A stretch of DNA of 64,000 nt from Capitulum mitella (lineage: Eukaryota; Arthropoda; Thecostraca; Pollicipedomorpha; Pollicipedidae), in assembly GCA_030062745.1 (NCBI GenBank), contig CP099840.1, positions 12,290,437 through 12,354,436 of the forward strand, given 5' to 3'. Below, in pieces: positions 21,552 to 33,729 of this stretch. The position numbers were made by a program, and so were the translations under genes. The number at the start of each line of letters is the position of its first letter. Positions within the stretch are counted from its first letter, which is position 1. A model generated the notes under the pieces. It saw only the letters and a program-made list of their open reading frames with translations. It was not told where the DNA came from and made no database searches.

Positions 21552-23157
21552 CCTGCCTCCCGTCTGCACTTGATGCGCCACTCCCGCCGTCGGCGCACCA
21601 AATGCGGACGGCGGGCGCGATGGGCCGACGGCTCCCCGCCAGGCCGACGTCACTCGCGCGGCCAGAGTCCGGCTGCGGCTTCCGTTCCCGGACGCTCCGT
21701 GTCCGGGATGGCCGCCGACTCGCCGAGTCAGAGTCAAGATTGAGCCGACACGGGTTCCGCTCGCGGCCACCGGCTGTTGGAAATGCTACGTGGGACATCT
21801 GCCGCCAAACGAAAAAAGCAGGGGGCGTAGTACCCTCGACACTTCGACATGACAATGGTCAGTCAGCATAGAACGCCATAAGCCTGAGGAGACATGAAGG
21901 TTTTTCACAGGTTCAAGGCCGGACAACGACAACCAAAGGGAACACGCCGCCTAACAAGAATTTTGGACTGAGATAACCCAGTTGTAGCTTGTAATCTTAG
22001 ATATCAAGGTGTGACATACATCGTCTGAAAACTCTACATTTACCGAGGTTAACAGTGATTTCCCACGGTTTTCCAGTGTGACCAATTCGGCTGAGTACTA
22101 TTTACAGCTGTTTCGTGGCGTCATGAGCAGGCACAGGCAAATGAACGGCTGCATTCACTGGCATGTGTAGTGCATTGCGTCATAGCGGTGGACGACTCCA
22201 AATCACAGTTCTTCATTAAAAAGCGTTTTCTGAAGCTTGTGTGTTAAAAAAAACAGTACTGAAAATGGTGTCAGCGACATTTTCAAAACAACCTGCTCCA
22301 TTCATAAAAAGTCGGTCAAGCGGAGCATCCCTTAAAAATTCAAATCCACAAAATGGAAAGAGATGCCGTTCCGATGGATCAACATACCATTATCAAAAAT
22401 CTACAAAGCTATCGGAGGAACAGGAAACCTGTACCTTATCGTGCGGGGATAGCCGGACTTTGTCGTGTGGTCGGGCCCGCAGACAGAGCCCCGTCTCGCC
22501 AGCGACTTCCAAACCCGTCTTTCGCTCCGCGCAAAGTCCCCAAAACGGGTCCTGTGCCATGACACGCTCCCAAAACCAGATCCTGTCGTACGAGGCGCGC
22601 GGCCACGCGGGCTGCAGCTGGACGTTCCTCGGCGCGGCCGGAGCCGGCGCGGCACCACGGCCCGGCTGTGCGTGCCGCCGCTCCGACCGGCGGCTCTGGA
22701 CGAAGCTGCCGCCCTGTTAAAGCCGGCGCCTGGCCGGCTGCCGTACGGTCTCACCGGTGGCAGACCGAGCCCGTCACTTTTAGGAACGGCCCAGTGGTAC
22801 GATGAGCGGCGGGGACTTACAAAAGTCAGGGACTTAAAAAAAGCACACCAACTAATAGGCTTTATTCATCATCGCTGGAAGATATTTCTTTGACATAAAA
22901 TTTTGTCTGTGTGTCTCGTTTGGAAAAACAAGCATTTGTTTTGCTACCTCCCTCCCCCCCGGACAGGCTGCGGATCTCGCCCTGGAGAGATCCTGACCCC
23001 GACACGAGTTGCGCAGTCACCGCACCAGCGGCCGATCGCGGGGTCCCCGCCGCCGCGGCCGGGGCACCCACCACCTCCCGTCTCCTGTTGAATCAAGAGC
23101 AGACCTAGCCTTCTGCTGGTGCCCGCCTCCCCGTTACGCCACGGTCTCAATCATCCA
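21552..23157. other. Mixed block, no gene recognised
   Basis: 21.87-22.45 kb is AT-richer. A 159-codon plus-strand ORF (22241-22720) starts in it and runs into GC-rich sequence at 22.6 kb. Its first 70 residues have ordinary composition, but I recognise no domain. No splice-bounded exon or repeat is evident. Confidence 0.4.
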
Positions 23158-23320
23158 GGTCACGGCTCGGACGCACTGTTACTACAGTCACGGGTCTGTA
23201 CAGCCATCCTGATCACGGGTCGGACGCACTGTTACCACAGTCACGGGCCTGTACAGCCATCTAGGTCACGGCTTGGGCGCACTGTACGCCAGTCAAGGGG
23301 CGAATAGTAATGTCACCCCG
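23158..23320. repeat. 53-bp minisatellite, 3 copies
   Basis: CACGGCTCGGACGCACTGTTA-like units begin at 23161, 23214 and 23267, exactly 53 bp apart, each with CAGTCACGGGYCTGTACAGCCAT. A more diverged copy follows to about 23390 (TGCTGTTATACC, GGCTCGG). Confidence 0.88.
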
Positions 23321-23399
23321 GTTCCGGCTCTAGCGTGCTGTTATACCAATCAAGGCTCGGCAGCACTTAGGATACGGCACGAGCACGCTGTTATTCCGG

Positions 23400-23466
23400 T
23401 CACGGCTCGCCTCCAGTCACGCCTCGCCTCGCGTCACGCCTCGCCTCGAGTCACGCCTCGCGCAGT
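23400..23466. repeat. 17-bp tandem repeat, 4 copies
   Basis: CACGCCTCGCCTCGNGT repeats in a 17-bp register with few substitutions. It adjoins the 53-bp array and shares its CACGGCTCG word, so it may have arisen from it. Confidence 0.85.
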
Positions 23467-25656
23467 GCTGTGAACCAAACCGGACCGGGATCGTGCGTCC
23501 GGCCGTCCCTGCTCGGATGGAGGAGGCCGGCGGCGGGCGGCAGGCAGCGGTCACGGGCAGCGGTCCCGCGGCCATGACCCGGTCCGCTGACCGTGACATC
23601 ACGCTGCTGACGCCGGCCGTCCCGGCTCCCGCACGAAGGACAGCGTGTCCAAACAATTCGTCTCGGGAATCCAAACAATGTGGCGGTGCCCCGCCGCGCG
23701 GCGCGTCGACAGGCTGAGTCGCATCGGTGGTCGGCAGAGGCGGGACGGGGGAGGGGGTGGCAGGGGGAGGTGGAGCGTCGCCATTCGACCCCGCCGTTGG
23801 GCGGCGTGGACGCCGGTCGCGCGCCGCCGGCTCAGCGCGCGGTGACGCCATGCTGACCGCAGGGGGCCGACAGACGGTGCGGGCCGATCGCCCCGCTGAG
23901 GGGCCGCGGCGGACCGGCGGACCGGGCGGCTGCCTCCTGCGGCTCGCTGTACCGCCGGTACCGCGGCACGACGACGGTCCGGCGGACCGGGCGGCCGCCT
24001 GCTGCGGCCCGCTGTACCGCCGGTACCACAGCACGGTGACGCCGAGTTCTGGACATCGGTCGACTGCGCCCCAGGTCTGCAGCGGCCGGCTGACGTCCGC
24101 CACGCGTGCACCGCTCTTCGCAGAAGCCATTGGCGCAACACACCTGAACGGAATCCCGCGGCTCAGGCGCCGACCTCCACGAGGTAAATCGTTAGCGTGC
24201 ACATGACGGCCGCGATCGCTTCTGACGAAGACGGGCGGCTGCGCTCATGGCCGCGGTCGCCGCCGACCGCAGTGTAAACGCCGTCCCAGCGCCGGCACTG
24301 ACAGGAGCGAGTCGGAGTGATGGAAGTGATGGAGTCACCCGGCTTCCCCACCGCGGCCGGCGACGGGACGGGCGCGGCCTCGTCAGACGCCGGGCCGCCG
24401 CCGGCCGCGGCTCGGGACGGCGCGGCGCGTCGGCACCGCTCCGGGGGCCGCCGCCGGCAGCGCCGACTCAGCTCGCGTCGGCCGGAGGAGGAGCGCCCGG
24501 CGCGTGGGACGCAACTATGCGTAAACTGAGGACGCCACCGCTCCCATTCCGGGGCCGACCGTTCTCGGAACGATCGCCGCCTAATCGCTGGCCGATGACG
24601 AGCCGGCGAGGGACCGGGCCGCGGTGCACGCCCCGGTGCCGGCGCCAACGGACGGGCGGCGCGGCCGCCTTCATCTGCGACGCTGGTGACGTTCAGGAAC
24701 GCAGTCACCCTCTCGCGGCCCGACAGCGCGCGCCGGCCGCACCGCATGACGTCGGCGCGGCACCGCTGGCGGCGCGTGGGCCACGAACGGTGCCGCCCCC
24801 GCCCCGTCATGACGCGCCGAGCGGCCCGGACAGGTGATCGGGCGCTGTAACGGGCGTCTGATCGGCCGGCACTCGACAGTGACGGCCGGCCGGCGGTTTC
24901 TGCCAACATGTGCGATTACACGCCGATTGTTGTTGCGGGCGGACGTCGGACAGAAAGCGAGGCGACAGCCGCCCTGTGTCCAGCTCAGGGACGATCAGAT
25001 TTGACGCCCTTGCAACCGGGCGGACAAAGTCGCCGAGTTGGGCTTACGTCAGCGGTGTCACGTGATCGAAATCTACTAACGAACTGTGTAGGTTTTCAGC
25101 GTCTGTCATAACCTTAAACAAGGGCAAACATTCTTACGCCAGATTGTACACCACAGTGCAAGACCAAGCCCGCAAAGCAAGTACCCACAATGATACCCTT
25201 GATGGAGGAAGCGGGGATTAAGTCAGATACTATGTCGACATCATTCTCTTTCCTCCTTTGGAAGGTCGACACTAGTTGCATCATTTCCATTACTCAGTCA
25301 GTGTCAACAGAGTCGTTATCGCTGCTCCAGTAACTCGAGGCATCGCGATCTGGAGTACACGTTGTCGGCCGTCCGCTCGAGTCACTCGACTCGAGGAGCG
25401 TCCGGTGAGCCATCGCCGCGTGCGCCCCTCTCGGAATGGCAGCGACAGCAGATGATTAACGGTCACATGAGGCGACCGCAGGCGTTAGCAGGGCGGGTTA
25501 TCCAGCGCAGCACTGCGGCCGGGCGCGGTCCGTCGGTGGCCTCACGGCCCGGTCACTGGACTGACACGCTCTGCGGCGGAACACGGCCTGAGCGCGCCGC
25601 CGCGCCCAGCCGGCGGTCCGCGCCGGCCGCGCCCGACTTCGGCTGTCCTGATCCGA
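23467..25656. other. GC-rich block then AT-richer stretch, no complete gene
   Basis: 23.47-24.85 kb is very CpG-rich with overlapping ORFs up to 261 codons. It contains the 65-bp duplication at 23916. A weak C-terminal exon candidate lies at 24163-24221 on the minus strand. 25.05-25.35 kb is AT-richer. No other feature was found. Confidence 0.4.
23916..24034. repeat. 65-bp tandem duplication
   Basis: GGCGGACCGGGCGG starts at 23916 and again at 23981, followed in both by CTGCGGC, CGCTGTACCGCCGGTACC and GCACG. Divergence is low. GTACCGCCGGTAC is itself nearly palindromic. Confidence 0.9.
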
Positions 25657-25752
25657 GTCACACGACTGAACTGTGAGAGTCGCTACCAGTCACACGACTG
25701 AACTGTGAGAGTCGCTACCAGTCACACGACTGAACTGAGAGAGTCGCTACCA
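25657..25752. repeat. 32-bp tandem repeat, 3 copies
   Basis: GTCACACGACTGAACTG followed by TGAGAGTCGCTACCA starts at 25657, 25689 and 25721. The first two copies are identical and the third has one change (TGTGAG to TGAGAG), so the expansion is recent. Confidence 0.95.
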
Positions 25753-26617
25753 GCGCCCGTAGACGGTTAAACCGGGAACAGTGCCAACAGCGAACGATCA
25801 GCGCGAAGCAGAAAACATAAGAAATACGACTGGCATTAGGCAGACATAGCCAATAAAACGGCCATGAAGAAACGGGTCAGCGTACACCGTGCACGAGACT
25901 CCAGAACCGATCAACGGTGCTGAACATCACTTCTCCTGACTGATAACGGACATGATCCGTATCGTTACCGCACCCAACATGGAGACCAGGAGTGACAGCC
26001 CGGCAGCCGGCGGTTCAGCCCCGAACGGGGACCACGTCAGGTCGTGCCAGAATCGCAGACCGGAAGGTGGGCGCCGCAGCGGCCGAGGCCGGGTCGGCCG
26101 GGCGCCGCCGCGCCGCCCGCCAGGTGTACCGCCCGGGGCCATCCGGGGCCGAGCGTGATGTAACGGCCTCCATTTTGGCCGGGGCGATGATGTCACCTGG
26201 CCGCCGGTGGTGCAGGGAGGCCAGGCGGCGGCGGACGGCAGCCCTTGCCGCCGCTGCTGCGGAGAACAGGCCCACAGCCGTCGCCACCAAGAGACCGGCA
26301 ACGCGGTCAAACGGGTCAACCCGACGGCGAGAGGTTCGTCTGAGCGCCGCTCCCTTCTGCAGGACCACCGCCGGCGCGGGTCGCCGATACGCAGCTGGCG
26401 GGGCGGGCGCTTGGCTGGAGGGAGAGACGGTCTCCGTCAGCCTGCCACCGTTTCCCGCCTGAGGAGACCCTCTGCGTGCGTGCCTGTGTAACTGACCGTC
26501 GTGGTCTGGACGGTCCGCTGACCCCCGGTCACGGCCGCCCGGTCACAGCGGCGACACCTGGCGGCCGCCGCCGCTCCGGCCGGTTCGCTCGCCATCTCCA
26601 ATCACCGGGTCCTGCGC
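25753..26617. other. Mixed block, no gene recognised
   Basis: GC-rich at 26.0-26.45 kb. On the minus strand one frame passes through a hydrophobic Ala/Val/Leu stretch near 26.2-26.3 kb, but it overlaps other open frames and I cannot support an exon. Confidence 0.4.
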
Positions 26618-26760
26618 CCCGACAGCGTCCACAGCGTCCCGACAGCGTCCGCAGCATCCAAAGCGTCCACAACATCCACAGCGTCCCGGCAGCGTCCCGG
26701 GAACGTCCACAGCATCCACAGCGTCTACAGCATTCACAGCAGCCCCCGCAGCACAGACGG
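26618..26760. repeat. Degenerate 9-bp repeat, about 16 copies
   Basis: Variants of CAGCGTCCA, CAGCATCCA and CAGCGTCCC repeat in a 9-bp register. In frame this reads as short Ala/Val/Asp or Cys/Gly strings on the minus strand. Confidence 0.85.
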
Positions 26761-26860
26761 CGATCCAACACACTTACAGGCAGAGACCACGACATAATGG
26801 GGACGACGCGGCGACGCGCACGGATATACGCCTCCTTCCAGCCGACGCGTATGTTTTTTA

Positions 26861-26946
26861 CGTCATGTTTCGGCGTCAGGATGAAACAAGGACACCTTTG
26901 AATGTTATGTTTTGGTGCTGGTATAAAACAAGGACACCACTGACTT
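26861..26946. repeat. 42-bp tandem duplication, 2 copies
   Basis: ATGTTTCGGCGTCAGGATGAAACAAGGACACC (read in two pieces: ATGTTTCGGCG and AAACAAGGACACC) is repeated 42 bp later in the form ATGTTTTGGTG and AAACAAGGACACC. The second copy contains TATAAAA near 26932. It is followed by more GC-rich sequence. Confidence 0.75.
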
Positions 26947-27487
26947 CAATGAAGGACGGCGAGCAGTAAAGCAGCTGAGGCCGCCTTGAGAGATAAATTG
27001 GCTCAGGTGTCTCCTGGGCCATGCCAAAGCCACAGCCTTCAATCACACGCCAACGTCTGCGGCCGCAAGCGGCCCCTGCGGTCGACAGAGCTGGGCTTAG
27101 TCCGCCAAGAACTTCGCCACGTCACACCCTCGAGAAACAGTTGTCATAAAAATCGCACCGCACGTCGCACCACAGCAGCAGGTCGCCGTAGAGTCCCGCC
27201 ACTGCAGCCATCCCGCCCGCCGGCCGCTCAGATGACACAACTGCTCTCCCGCCCCAGACCTCCGGCGACGCAGGGACGCCGTGTAAACACAGCAGCGCGC
27301 ACACAAACAGAAGCATGGTCACAAACGCTCACAAGCACAACAGACAGTCAAGCCGACGTATCGTCCATCACTCCGAGCCGCGCGGCGCGGCGCCGGCCAC
27401 CCGCCCGCCGTCCCGCAGTGCACGTACCTCGGTCATCGGCCTGCTGTTGCCAGCGGCCTGCCGAGCCCAGGCCACGGCCGGCGGCGG
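26947..27487. other. Spacer with long overlapping ORFs, no gene
   Basis: A 324-codon plus-strand ORF (26986-27960) begins here and runs through the 20-bp array into very GC-rich sequence. It is Arg/Ala/Pro-rich, and long ORFs on the opposite strand overlap it, so I treat it as a composition artefact. Confidence 0.4.
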
Positions 27488-27568
27488 CGCGCCGTCCCCA
27501 GACACGTCTCACCGTCCCCAGACACGTCTCGCCGTCCCCAGACACGGCCCGCTGTCTGCAGACACGGC
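27488..27568. repeat. 20-bp tandem repeat, 4 copies
   Basis: CGTCCCCAGACACGTCTCNC repeats in a 20-bp register. The fourth copy is diverged (CTGTCTGCAGACACGG). Confidence 0.9.
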
Positions 27569-28970
27569 GCGCGTCCCGCCGCAGCTGCGCCGGACACCCG
27601 TCTGTCTGCGCACGCACGGCGGCTGTCGGCGCGCGCGGCCCGGCCGGTGCCTCCTCCCAGGCGGCGTTACGGTCGGCTGGAGGGAAGGCTGGCGGCCGCC
27701 GGCGCCGCCTCTCTCCGGCCGCGCGGCGCCGTTCAGCGGCGCCGCCGGCCGGGCTCGGGTCACACGCTGCGCTCGCGGCGCGGGGCGGCGTCCGGCTGAC
27801 ACCGCCGGCCAAACGGCGTCCGGTCGCTCTGCATGAGTTCGGGAGCGGCGGCGATTCGGGGAACGGACGCGCCGGCCGTCTGGCCGCCGGTCATCAGACA
27901 AATCGCCGCCTCCGAGCGAGCAATCTGGCCGGCGGCCGGCGCTGCAGCCTCCGTCAATGAAGGCCGTCAGACACCTGTCACTGCCCGGCGGCCGGCCGCC
28001 GCTGGGCCGCATCCGGCCGTCTCCGGCCGGCCGGCTGGCCGTGACCCCCGCGCTCCCGGGACCGCTGCAGCCTGCACCCATTCCTAGGGCCTCCGCTGCC
28101 GACCTCTGTACCCGCGCCTGCCGTCCAGCGCTCGGGACGGCGGCTGTGCGCGGGTGGCTCACCGGGGTCCCGTTTGTACGCCGGCTCGGTGCGACTTCCA
28201 GCCCGCAGCCGTCGGCCGATCACATTCCGGCACAGCTCCGGCGACTCGGCTGCGGTGTCCTGTCCAGGAGCAGCATCCGTCACCAGGACCGGGCCTCGCG
28301 GCGGCGACCCGCTGCCGGCACGCTCCCCTGCCCAGACGGAGCGGCAGGCGGCGGCTGTCTCCGGCAGGCGGGCACAGCTGGACCCTTGCCCGGTCCCCTC
28401 CGCGGACTCGGCACCACAAGGAGCCCGTCCGACACGGGCCCCGCGACAATCACGCACGGTCCCACCGTGCCGAGCGAGCTCTGCCAGGGTCGGCGGGTAG
28501 ATGTCGGCAGTGACGTGACGCTTGCCAGTCAGTACGTTTGTGGCGTCAGTGCCGGCAGGATCAGTACGCCTGTGATGCGAGGTGGACGCCGAATTCGGAC
28601 GGAAGATGTTCCGCGCGACGGGATCGGACTTCCGGCCACTTTGTGGGGGACCCGGCCGGGTGACCTGAGCAGCTGAACATCCAGTTTTCGCGTTTCAGGT
28701 AGATCGCTTTTGCACACAAAAACGATCTGCAAGTGTTACGTAAGGTTGCATTCGGTGACATAAGCGAGCATAAACACACTGCTTGAATACAACTGTGCCT
28801 AAACAGCCTCACGAATACGCCTCGCGCACGGCCGCTGCTTTTCTCTTCCACGGCAGAAGACACGTCCGCGGCGGTGCAGACGACGTTACCTCACCAGGTG
28901 ACCCGTGCGGAGGGCGGCCACGCCCGGACCACGCCCGCGCCCGGGCTCCGCCGCCCGATAATGACCTGCA
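27569..28970. other. CpG-rich block, no gene
   Basis: Very GC-rich to about 28.5 kb, then a short AT-richer stretch (28.68-28.85 kb). No exon, repeat or RNA was recognised. Confidence 0.4.
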
Positions 28971-29012
28971 AGAGCAGCAGCGGCGGCGGCGGCGGCGGCG
29001 CGCGTGACGTCA
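28971..29012 (+). repeat. CAG/CGG triplets next to a TGACGTCA site
   Basis: (CAG)3 then (CGG)6-7, ending CGCGTGACGTCAGACG. The palindrome is at 29005-29012. Confidence 0.85.
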
Positions 29013-29122
29013 GACGACGGCCGCCCGCCCAGCCGCCTGCACGACTCCGCCCGGCCGGCGGGGGAGGGGGAGGAGCAGCTCCGCCGGGCTGTGACAGCTC
29101 TCAGACAGAAGAGAGCAGATGG

Positions 29123-29278
29123 ACTGACTGAGTGAGTGAGTGAGTGAACGACTCACTGAGTGAGTGACTGAGTGAGTGAGTGAGTGAGTGAGTGAGTGAG
29201 TAGGTGAGTCGGTGAGTGAGTGAGTCGGTGAGTGAGTGAGTGAGTGAGTGAGTGAGTGAATGAGTGAGTGAGAATGCA
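29123..29278 (+). repeat. (GTGA)n microsatellite
   Basis: About 150 bp of TGAG tetranucleotides with scattered interruptions (AACGACTCAC, GTAGGTGAGTCGG). The Thr-His-Ser-Leu ORFs on the minus strand come entirely from this repeat. Confidence 0.97.
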
Positions 29279-29977
29279 GAGTGCAGAATGAATGAGTGCA
29301 GAGGGAGATTGCGCGGGAACTGCAGCGGCCCATCCTGATGCCCTGATGGCTGGGCGTAAAGCGAGCCACCATTCTCATCCAACGCTCCACCGATTCCATT
29401 GTATGCATTTAGATGGGCCAATTCGATGGCGGCCGCAACATGCATGCTACTGATCACTGCGAGACAATGGGCAGAGTATCTCCCAGAGAGAGGCCTCATT
29501 ATGGCAAATTAAACGTAACGATACCTTCTGCATGTGCCCGGGCCGCCGCAATCACAATAAATAACAACCACAACCAGAAACGGACTTCATTGCACCGCTT
29601 TTTACGACCTGAGGGTCATGACATAATGTGGTGAGAGTAGATGATCAAAACGAAACGAAGCATAGGCAGCATCGACGCCAAGGGCTGATTCACACTAAAC
29701 CATAGGACCATATCTCCGTCAAACTTGTGCGCGATATCTTCTGCGTGATCCGGACCAGGACCACAGTGACTTGATCCGTATCAGCATTTGAATCACGGAT
29801 ATTTTTTAATTTGATCCGAATCAAATGCGTTGCACCAATTAAAAAATAATAATTATCCGGATCCAACAATGACTCGCAAGCGTTTCGTTGATTCGGACCA
29901 GCCATTGATTCAAAGTATCAGTCATATATCGGCGTAGCCGCATTTATTACGAAATTGAAATATTATAAAATCTGCGC
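29279..29977. other. AT-richer stretch with GATCCG words, no gene
   Basis: Composition drops to AT-rich after about 29.4 kb. At 29.75-29.92 kb the words GATCCG and ATTCGG recur in both orientations. GGATATTTTTTAATT and AATTAAAAAATAATAATTATCC form an imperfect inverted repeat around 29806-29860. This may be a decayed palindromic element. Confidence 0.4.
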
Positions 29978-30195
29978 GGTCCTCTCGGTGGACCCGGCCG
30001 GTACTGTGCGGTTCTCTCGGTGGACCCAACCGGTATTGCGCGGTTTCTCGTTGGACCCGGCCGGTTCTGCACGGTCCTCTCGGTGGAACCGACCGGTACC
30101 GCGTGGTTCTCTCGGTGGACCCGTTTCTCGTTGGACCCGGCCGGTAATGCTGGGTTCTCCCGGCGGACCCGGCCGGTACTGCGTAGTCACCTCGG
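29978..30195. repeat. 32-bp minisatellite, about 7 copies
   Basis: GGTTCTCTCGGTGGACCCGG with CCGGTACTGCGC repeats every 32 bp from 29978. One copy has a deletion that joins GGACCC to GTTTCTCG. Variants TCTCGTTGG and TCTCCCGGC occur. CCGGCCGG is present in most units. Confidence 0.93.
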
Positions 30196-33100
30196 GTAAG
30201 CGATATCACCGACCACGGCGGAAAAGAACACGATTACATTATCCACATCTGCGACGCTGTTAAAATCGTGCCATATTTCATGTCCGGTCACCTGTTGCGT
30301 TCCCGCACATGCACGCACATACGTCTATATGGAGCAGGTCTCGAAACACCACTTCGTCGTTTGGTTTTCGATAAGGAACGACAGACGCCAATACACGTCC
30401 ACCCACCTACGAGCCATATGCTCACTGGAAACATTCCTCCTGGATTCCCGTAAGAGGTCCGGGATCTCGTCTCTCATCCATACCTCGCCTTCCCTCCAAG
30501 CCATTTCTCCGCATCGCCATTCATCTATTCTTCCGTCTGCACGCCTGCATGCAGCCGGCTATACAGTGTGCCGTGCAACCGGCTTCGAAGCTTCCCGGTA
30601 TTTCGCGGCAGCCGACTGGGTCATTACCGCCCCGCGTCCACTAATTCACGGCGCCGAGACAGTGGGCATCAGCCCGACCATGGTCACGGGACACCCCTCG
30701 ACGGGCGTGACGCACAGCCCGGGGCGACGGCCCTCGACTCCCTGCGCTCTTGCATCAGGCACGCGAGGCAGTCGGCGTTCACGGAACACGTCCGCCGCCG
30801 TCGCCGCAGGGGGTGCGGTGCCTCCGGATCGGACGACACGCCGTGACGTGCGTCACACGCCGGCAGCACACTCACCGGTGTTTGCACGTCGCCGACGGCC
30901 TGTGCACAGCTGCGGCACGGTGCGAACCCGGCCGGCCGGCACACCTGGCGTCACCGCGACCGGCGGCGGGTCTCCTCGGCCTGCTGCCGGGCTCTGCGGC
31001 CGGCCGGGCCCCGTGTCCCGCCCGACCTGCGTACTGGAGCGAGCTGTCAGGAACGACCCGCTGTCCCGCGCCGGCCGCCCGTCGCAGCGGAACGGTGCCG
31101 CGCGCCGGACCTCGCTCCGCGGCCGCCCGGCGCGACGGAGGCCGACGACGCGGCGTCGCCGGCGACGTTCCCGGCCTGCGGGCGGACGGGCGGCGTCTGG
31201 GCGTGGAACGGGCACATGCGAGCCGCCGGAGTCGACCGTCGAGTCACGGCCGACGGAGCGCCGGCCGGACGCCGCGGTCCGCTCCGGGCGGGCGCGCCGG
31301 CGATTGTCGGCCCCGTGTTTCCGTCCTTGGAGGCGCCCGAATATCCGCCGAATGGCCCCCGGCGCACTGCTCCGTGCATGTTCCACCGCATCCGTTTTCC
31401 GGGCGGCTGCAGGCCCCTTTGCAAGAGGTTCCAATCCGTTCTTGCTTTAAGAGCTCGGAATGCCTGCACAAAGCGATCAAACAAGGCTGACATCATCCGG
31501 CCCGTTGGCGCCATGATATCATAAAGGATAACAGACGCAGCAGCCATTCGGAGCACGAGCGGGCCGCGGTCAGGCCTGCTGCCGGCGGCGGCGCGGCGAC
31601 GCGGCGACGCAGGCCCGGCCGCGACGGCCAGACTGCCCGGGGATGCCGGCCGGCTGCAGCAGTCCGGCCTTTTTCATCGCTGATGCCTCAATTTTCCCTC
31701 TAACCCGGACGGCGACTGCACGCAATCGGCGCCCAATTACGGCGCCTGAGTATGTTTTCCATTTTTTTTTTTTTTTGAAGAAAAGCGCAAAAATGGCGCG
31801 GTGATGCGCAGCACACGTCTCGTGCCTGCACATAAACGCGACACGACAAATGGATTCGGAGAAACTCCCCATTGCGTGCTATCTCATGCAGTATTGTGTC
31901 AGGATCACGGACCTGAATGGAGGATAATTTAGGCGATAATATCCAAGCTGGTATTCATTCCTCAAGATCTGTCCCGCTGTGATAACGCTTCGCAAAGAAT
32001 GATATCGTAAAACACAACGAAGTGCCCCGCAAAGATCCATGTCACGTTGGTCGGACAGCACTGTGTAGCTCTAATGATGGACCGATTCAGCAGACGGTTA
32101 CATCATCATGAACGAAAAACTGTCACATGAATGGTCCTCCCCGGCTGATAAGATCGGAGCCGTTACGGTCGCATGGAACCTCACAGGTGGTCACGTCACA
32201 GGCTACAATCGCCGGATTGTGGCGTCGTGCTGTAATGTATAAAACGTACCGGCGCCGGTCCAAAGCCGTATGATGTAAACTGAATCGCCTTATACGATAA
32301 GTCGAAGGAACACCGTGCGGTCAAAACTCGCTAAATTTTTAGTGGCATCATAAACCTTGTAACCAAATGGATACCTTCTACGATAGCGAAACCGAACAAA
32401 GGGATGCAAAACCAACGTCGCGCGCCCACGAGCGTTTTGAATGTGAAACACCCACTTTCGAGTAAAAATAGCCAGATTTATCCTAAGAGTTTGACTATCT
32501 TGGAAATCACCACACAGTCGAACGGCAAAGAAGCATCTTTCAGGTGTAAAATTCTGACAGCTGTCCACGGTCCCCACGTATTGGGCTACAACGTAGGCCG
32601 CTGTTTCCCGACAAAAGATTTTACAAACCGCCCGAAACCGCCGGGGATCTGGGACGCCCAACGCCTATGTGGTCCGAGTTCAACGAGAGGCATAACTTCA
32701 CCTGGCCCGGCTGTCCGCAAGCCCGTCGCCCAAACCTGGGCGGCAGCCAACGCCAGAAAAGAGCCGGCGTGCTCTCGTCGACGACAGGCATGACAACGGC
32801 TACGAGTCTCGACGAGCTGTCGCGTTTTTGAGGACGCTTCTGCTGATCGCCGGCAGCGGCTGCCCTCGCACCACGGAGCCGACCCCCGCCGGTCCCCGAG
32901 CCGCGAGCCGGTCCGAGGGGCGCCGACCAACTGCGCCGAGGCCGGCCGGACACCGTAGTTAAACCTCGTGCTTTCACACCCAGCCCCGGCGGCCGATGAG
33001 CTCACCGGGCGCCGGCGTCGACGCCTCACCGTCTGGGTCACGACACTTTCTCCGCAGCGGCGCCGCGGCCCGGCGACCGGCCCGGCCGGCCCGCCGGCGG

Positions 33101-33729
33101 CGACTGCAACCCGTCACAGCCGGCCATCTCAGCGTCCGCGCCGAGACGGACGTCCGCCGGCGACCGCGGCGACCGCGCCGACCGCGCCGACGGAGCGGCC
33201 GCATTTGTCGACGGCCGGCGTCGCGGCCGCTGACAGCGGCGCCCGATGCCCGGCAGTCCCGGCCGGCACCGCGGCCGGCTGGCCGGCGACCGAGGGCGCC
33301 GGCCGGCCGGCTATTTGTGACAGTTTTTGTTGCCGGCCGGCCGGTCCACGGCGTCCGTTTGTTGCGGCCGGCCGGCCGCCCGGCGCCGCGGTGGCCGGAC
33401 GGACGGCGCCTGGGCGTCGGCGGCGGGTGGTCTCCACCCGGTCCGCCTGCTCCGGTCCGACATGAGAATCGCCCTGGCAGGGGCGCCGGCCGCCGGCCGT
33501 CACGTGTCTGGGCGTTTCTGAGCGGCCGTCCGCAGCGTCACGGCGGCTGACGTCGGCCTACAGCCGAGCTAACGAGGACGAGAGCAGCACGGGAAACACG
33601 CCGCCCACACGCGCGCCGCGGTCCGGGCCAGGCTGAGCCAGAGCAGCTGTTTATGCGACTCTGGCTGATTCGTGCGCGCCACCAGTCGCAGCAGCGACAC
33701 GGCGGCCTCTCGCCACGAGGCGACGAGCT
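30196..33729. other. AT-rich, GC-rich and mixed stretches, no gene called
   Basis: This stretch contains the window's longest ORF (30329-31450 plus, 373 codons). It starts in balanced sequence and becomes Arg/Pro/Ala-rich in CpG-rich DNA where two minus-strand frames are also open for 169-193 codons. A 123-codon minus ORF (32290-32661) lies in AT-richer DNA. A run of 15 T is at 31762-31776. 32.9-33.5 kb is extremely rich in GGCCGGCC. I recognise no protein in any of it. Confidence 0.4.

Noticed and set aside
21243-21743. Ser-Leu repeat protein
   Set aside because: It is the translation of the (CT)n microsatellite.
22241-22720. 159-codon plus-strand ORF with ordinary N-terminal composition
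   Set aside because: No recognisable domain, its end lies in GC-rich sequence with overlapping frames, and splice boundaries are absent.
26986-27960. 324-codon plus-strand ORF
   Set aside because: It runs through a 20-bp tandem array and CpG-rich DNA, and opposite-strand ORFs are nearly as long. This is a composition effect.
29010-29499. Thr-His-Ser-Leu repeat proteins on the minus strand
   Set aside because: They are the translation of the (GTGA)n microsatellite in two frames.
30329-31450. Longest ORF in the window (373 codons, plus strand)
   Set aside because: Its second half is CpG-rich DNA where minus-strand frames are also open. The product is Arg/Pro/Ala-rich and resembles no known protein, and no splice or promoter evidence favours it.
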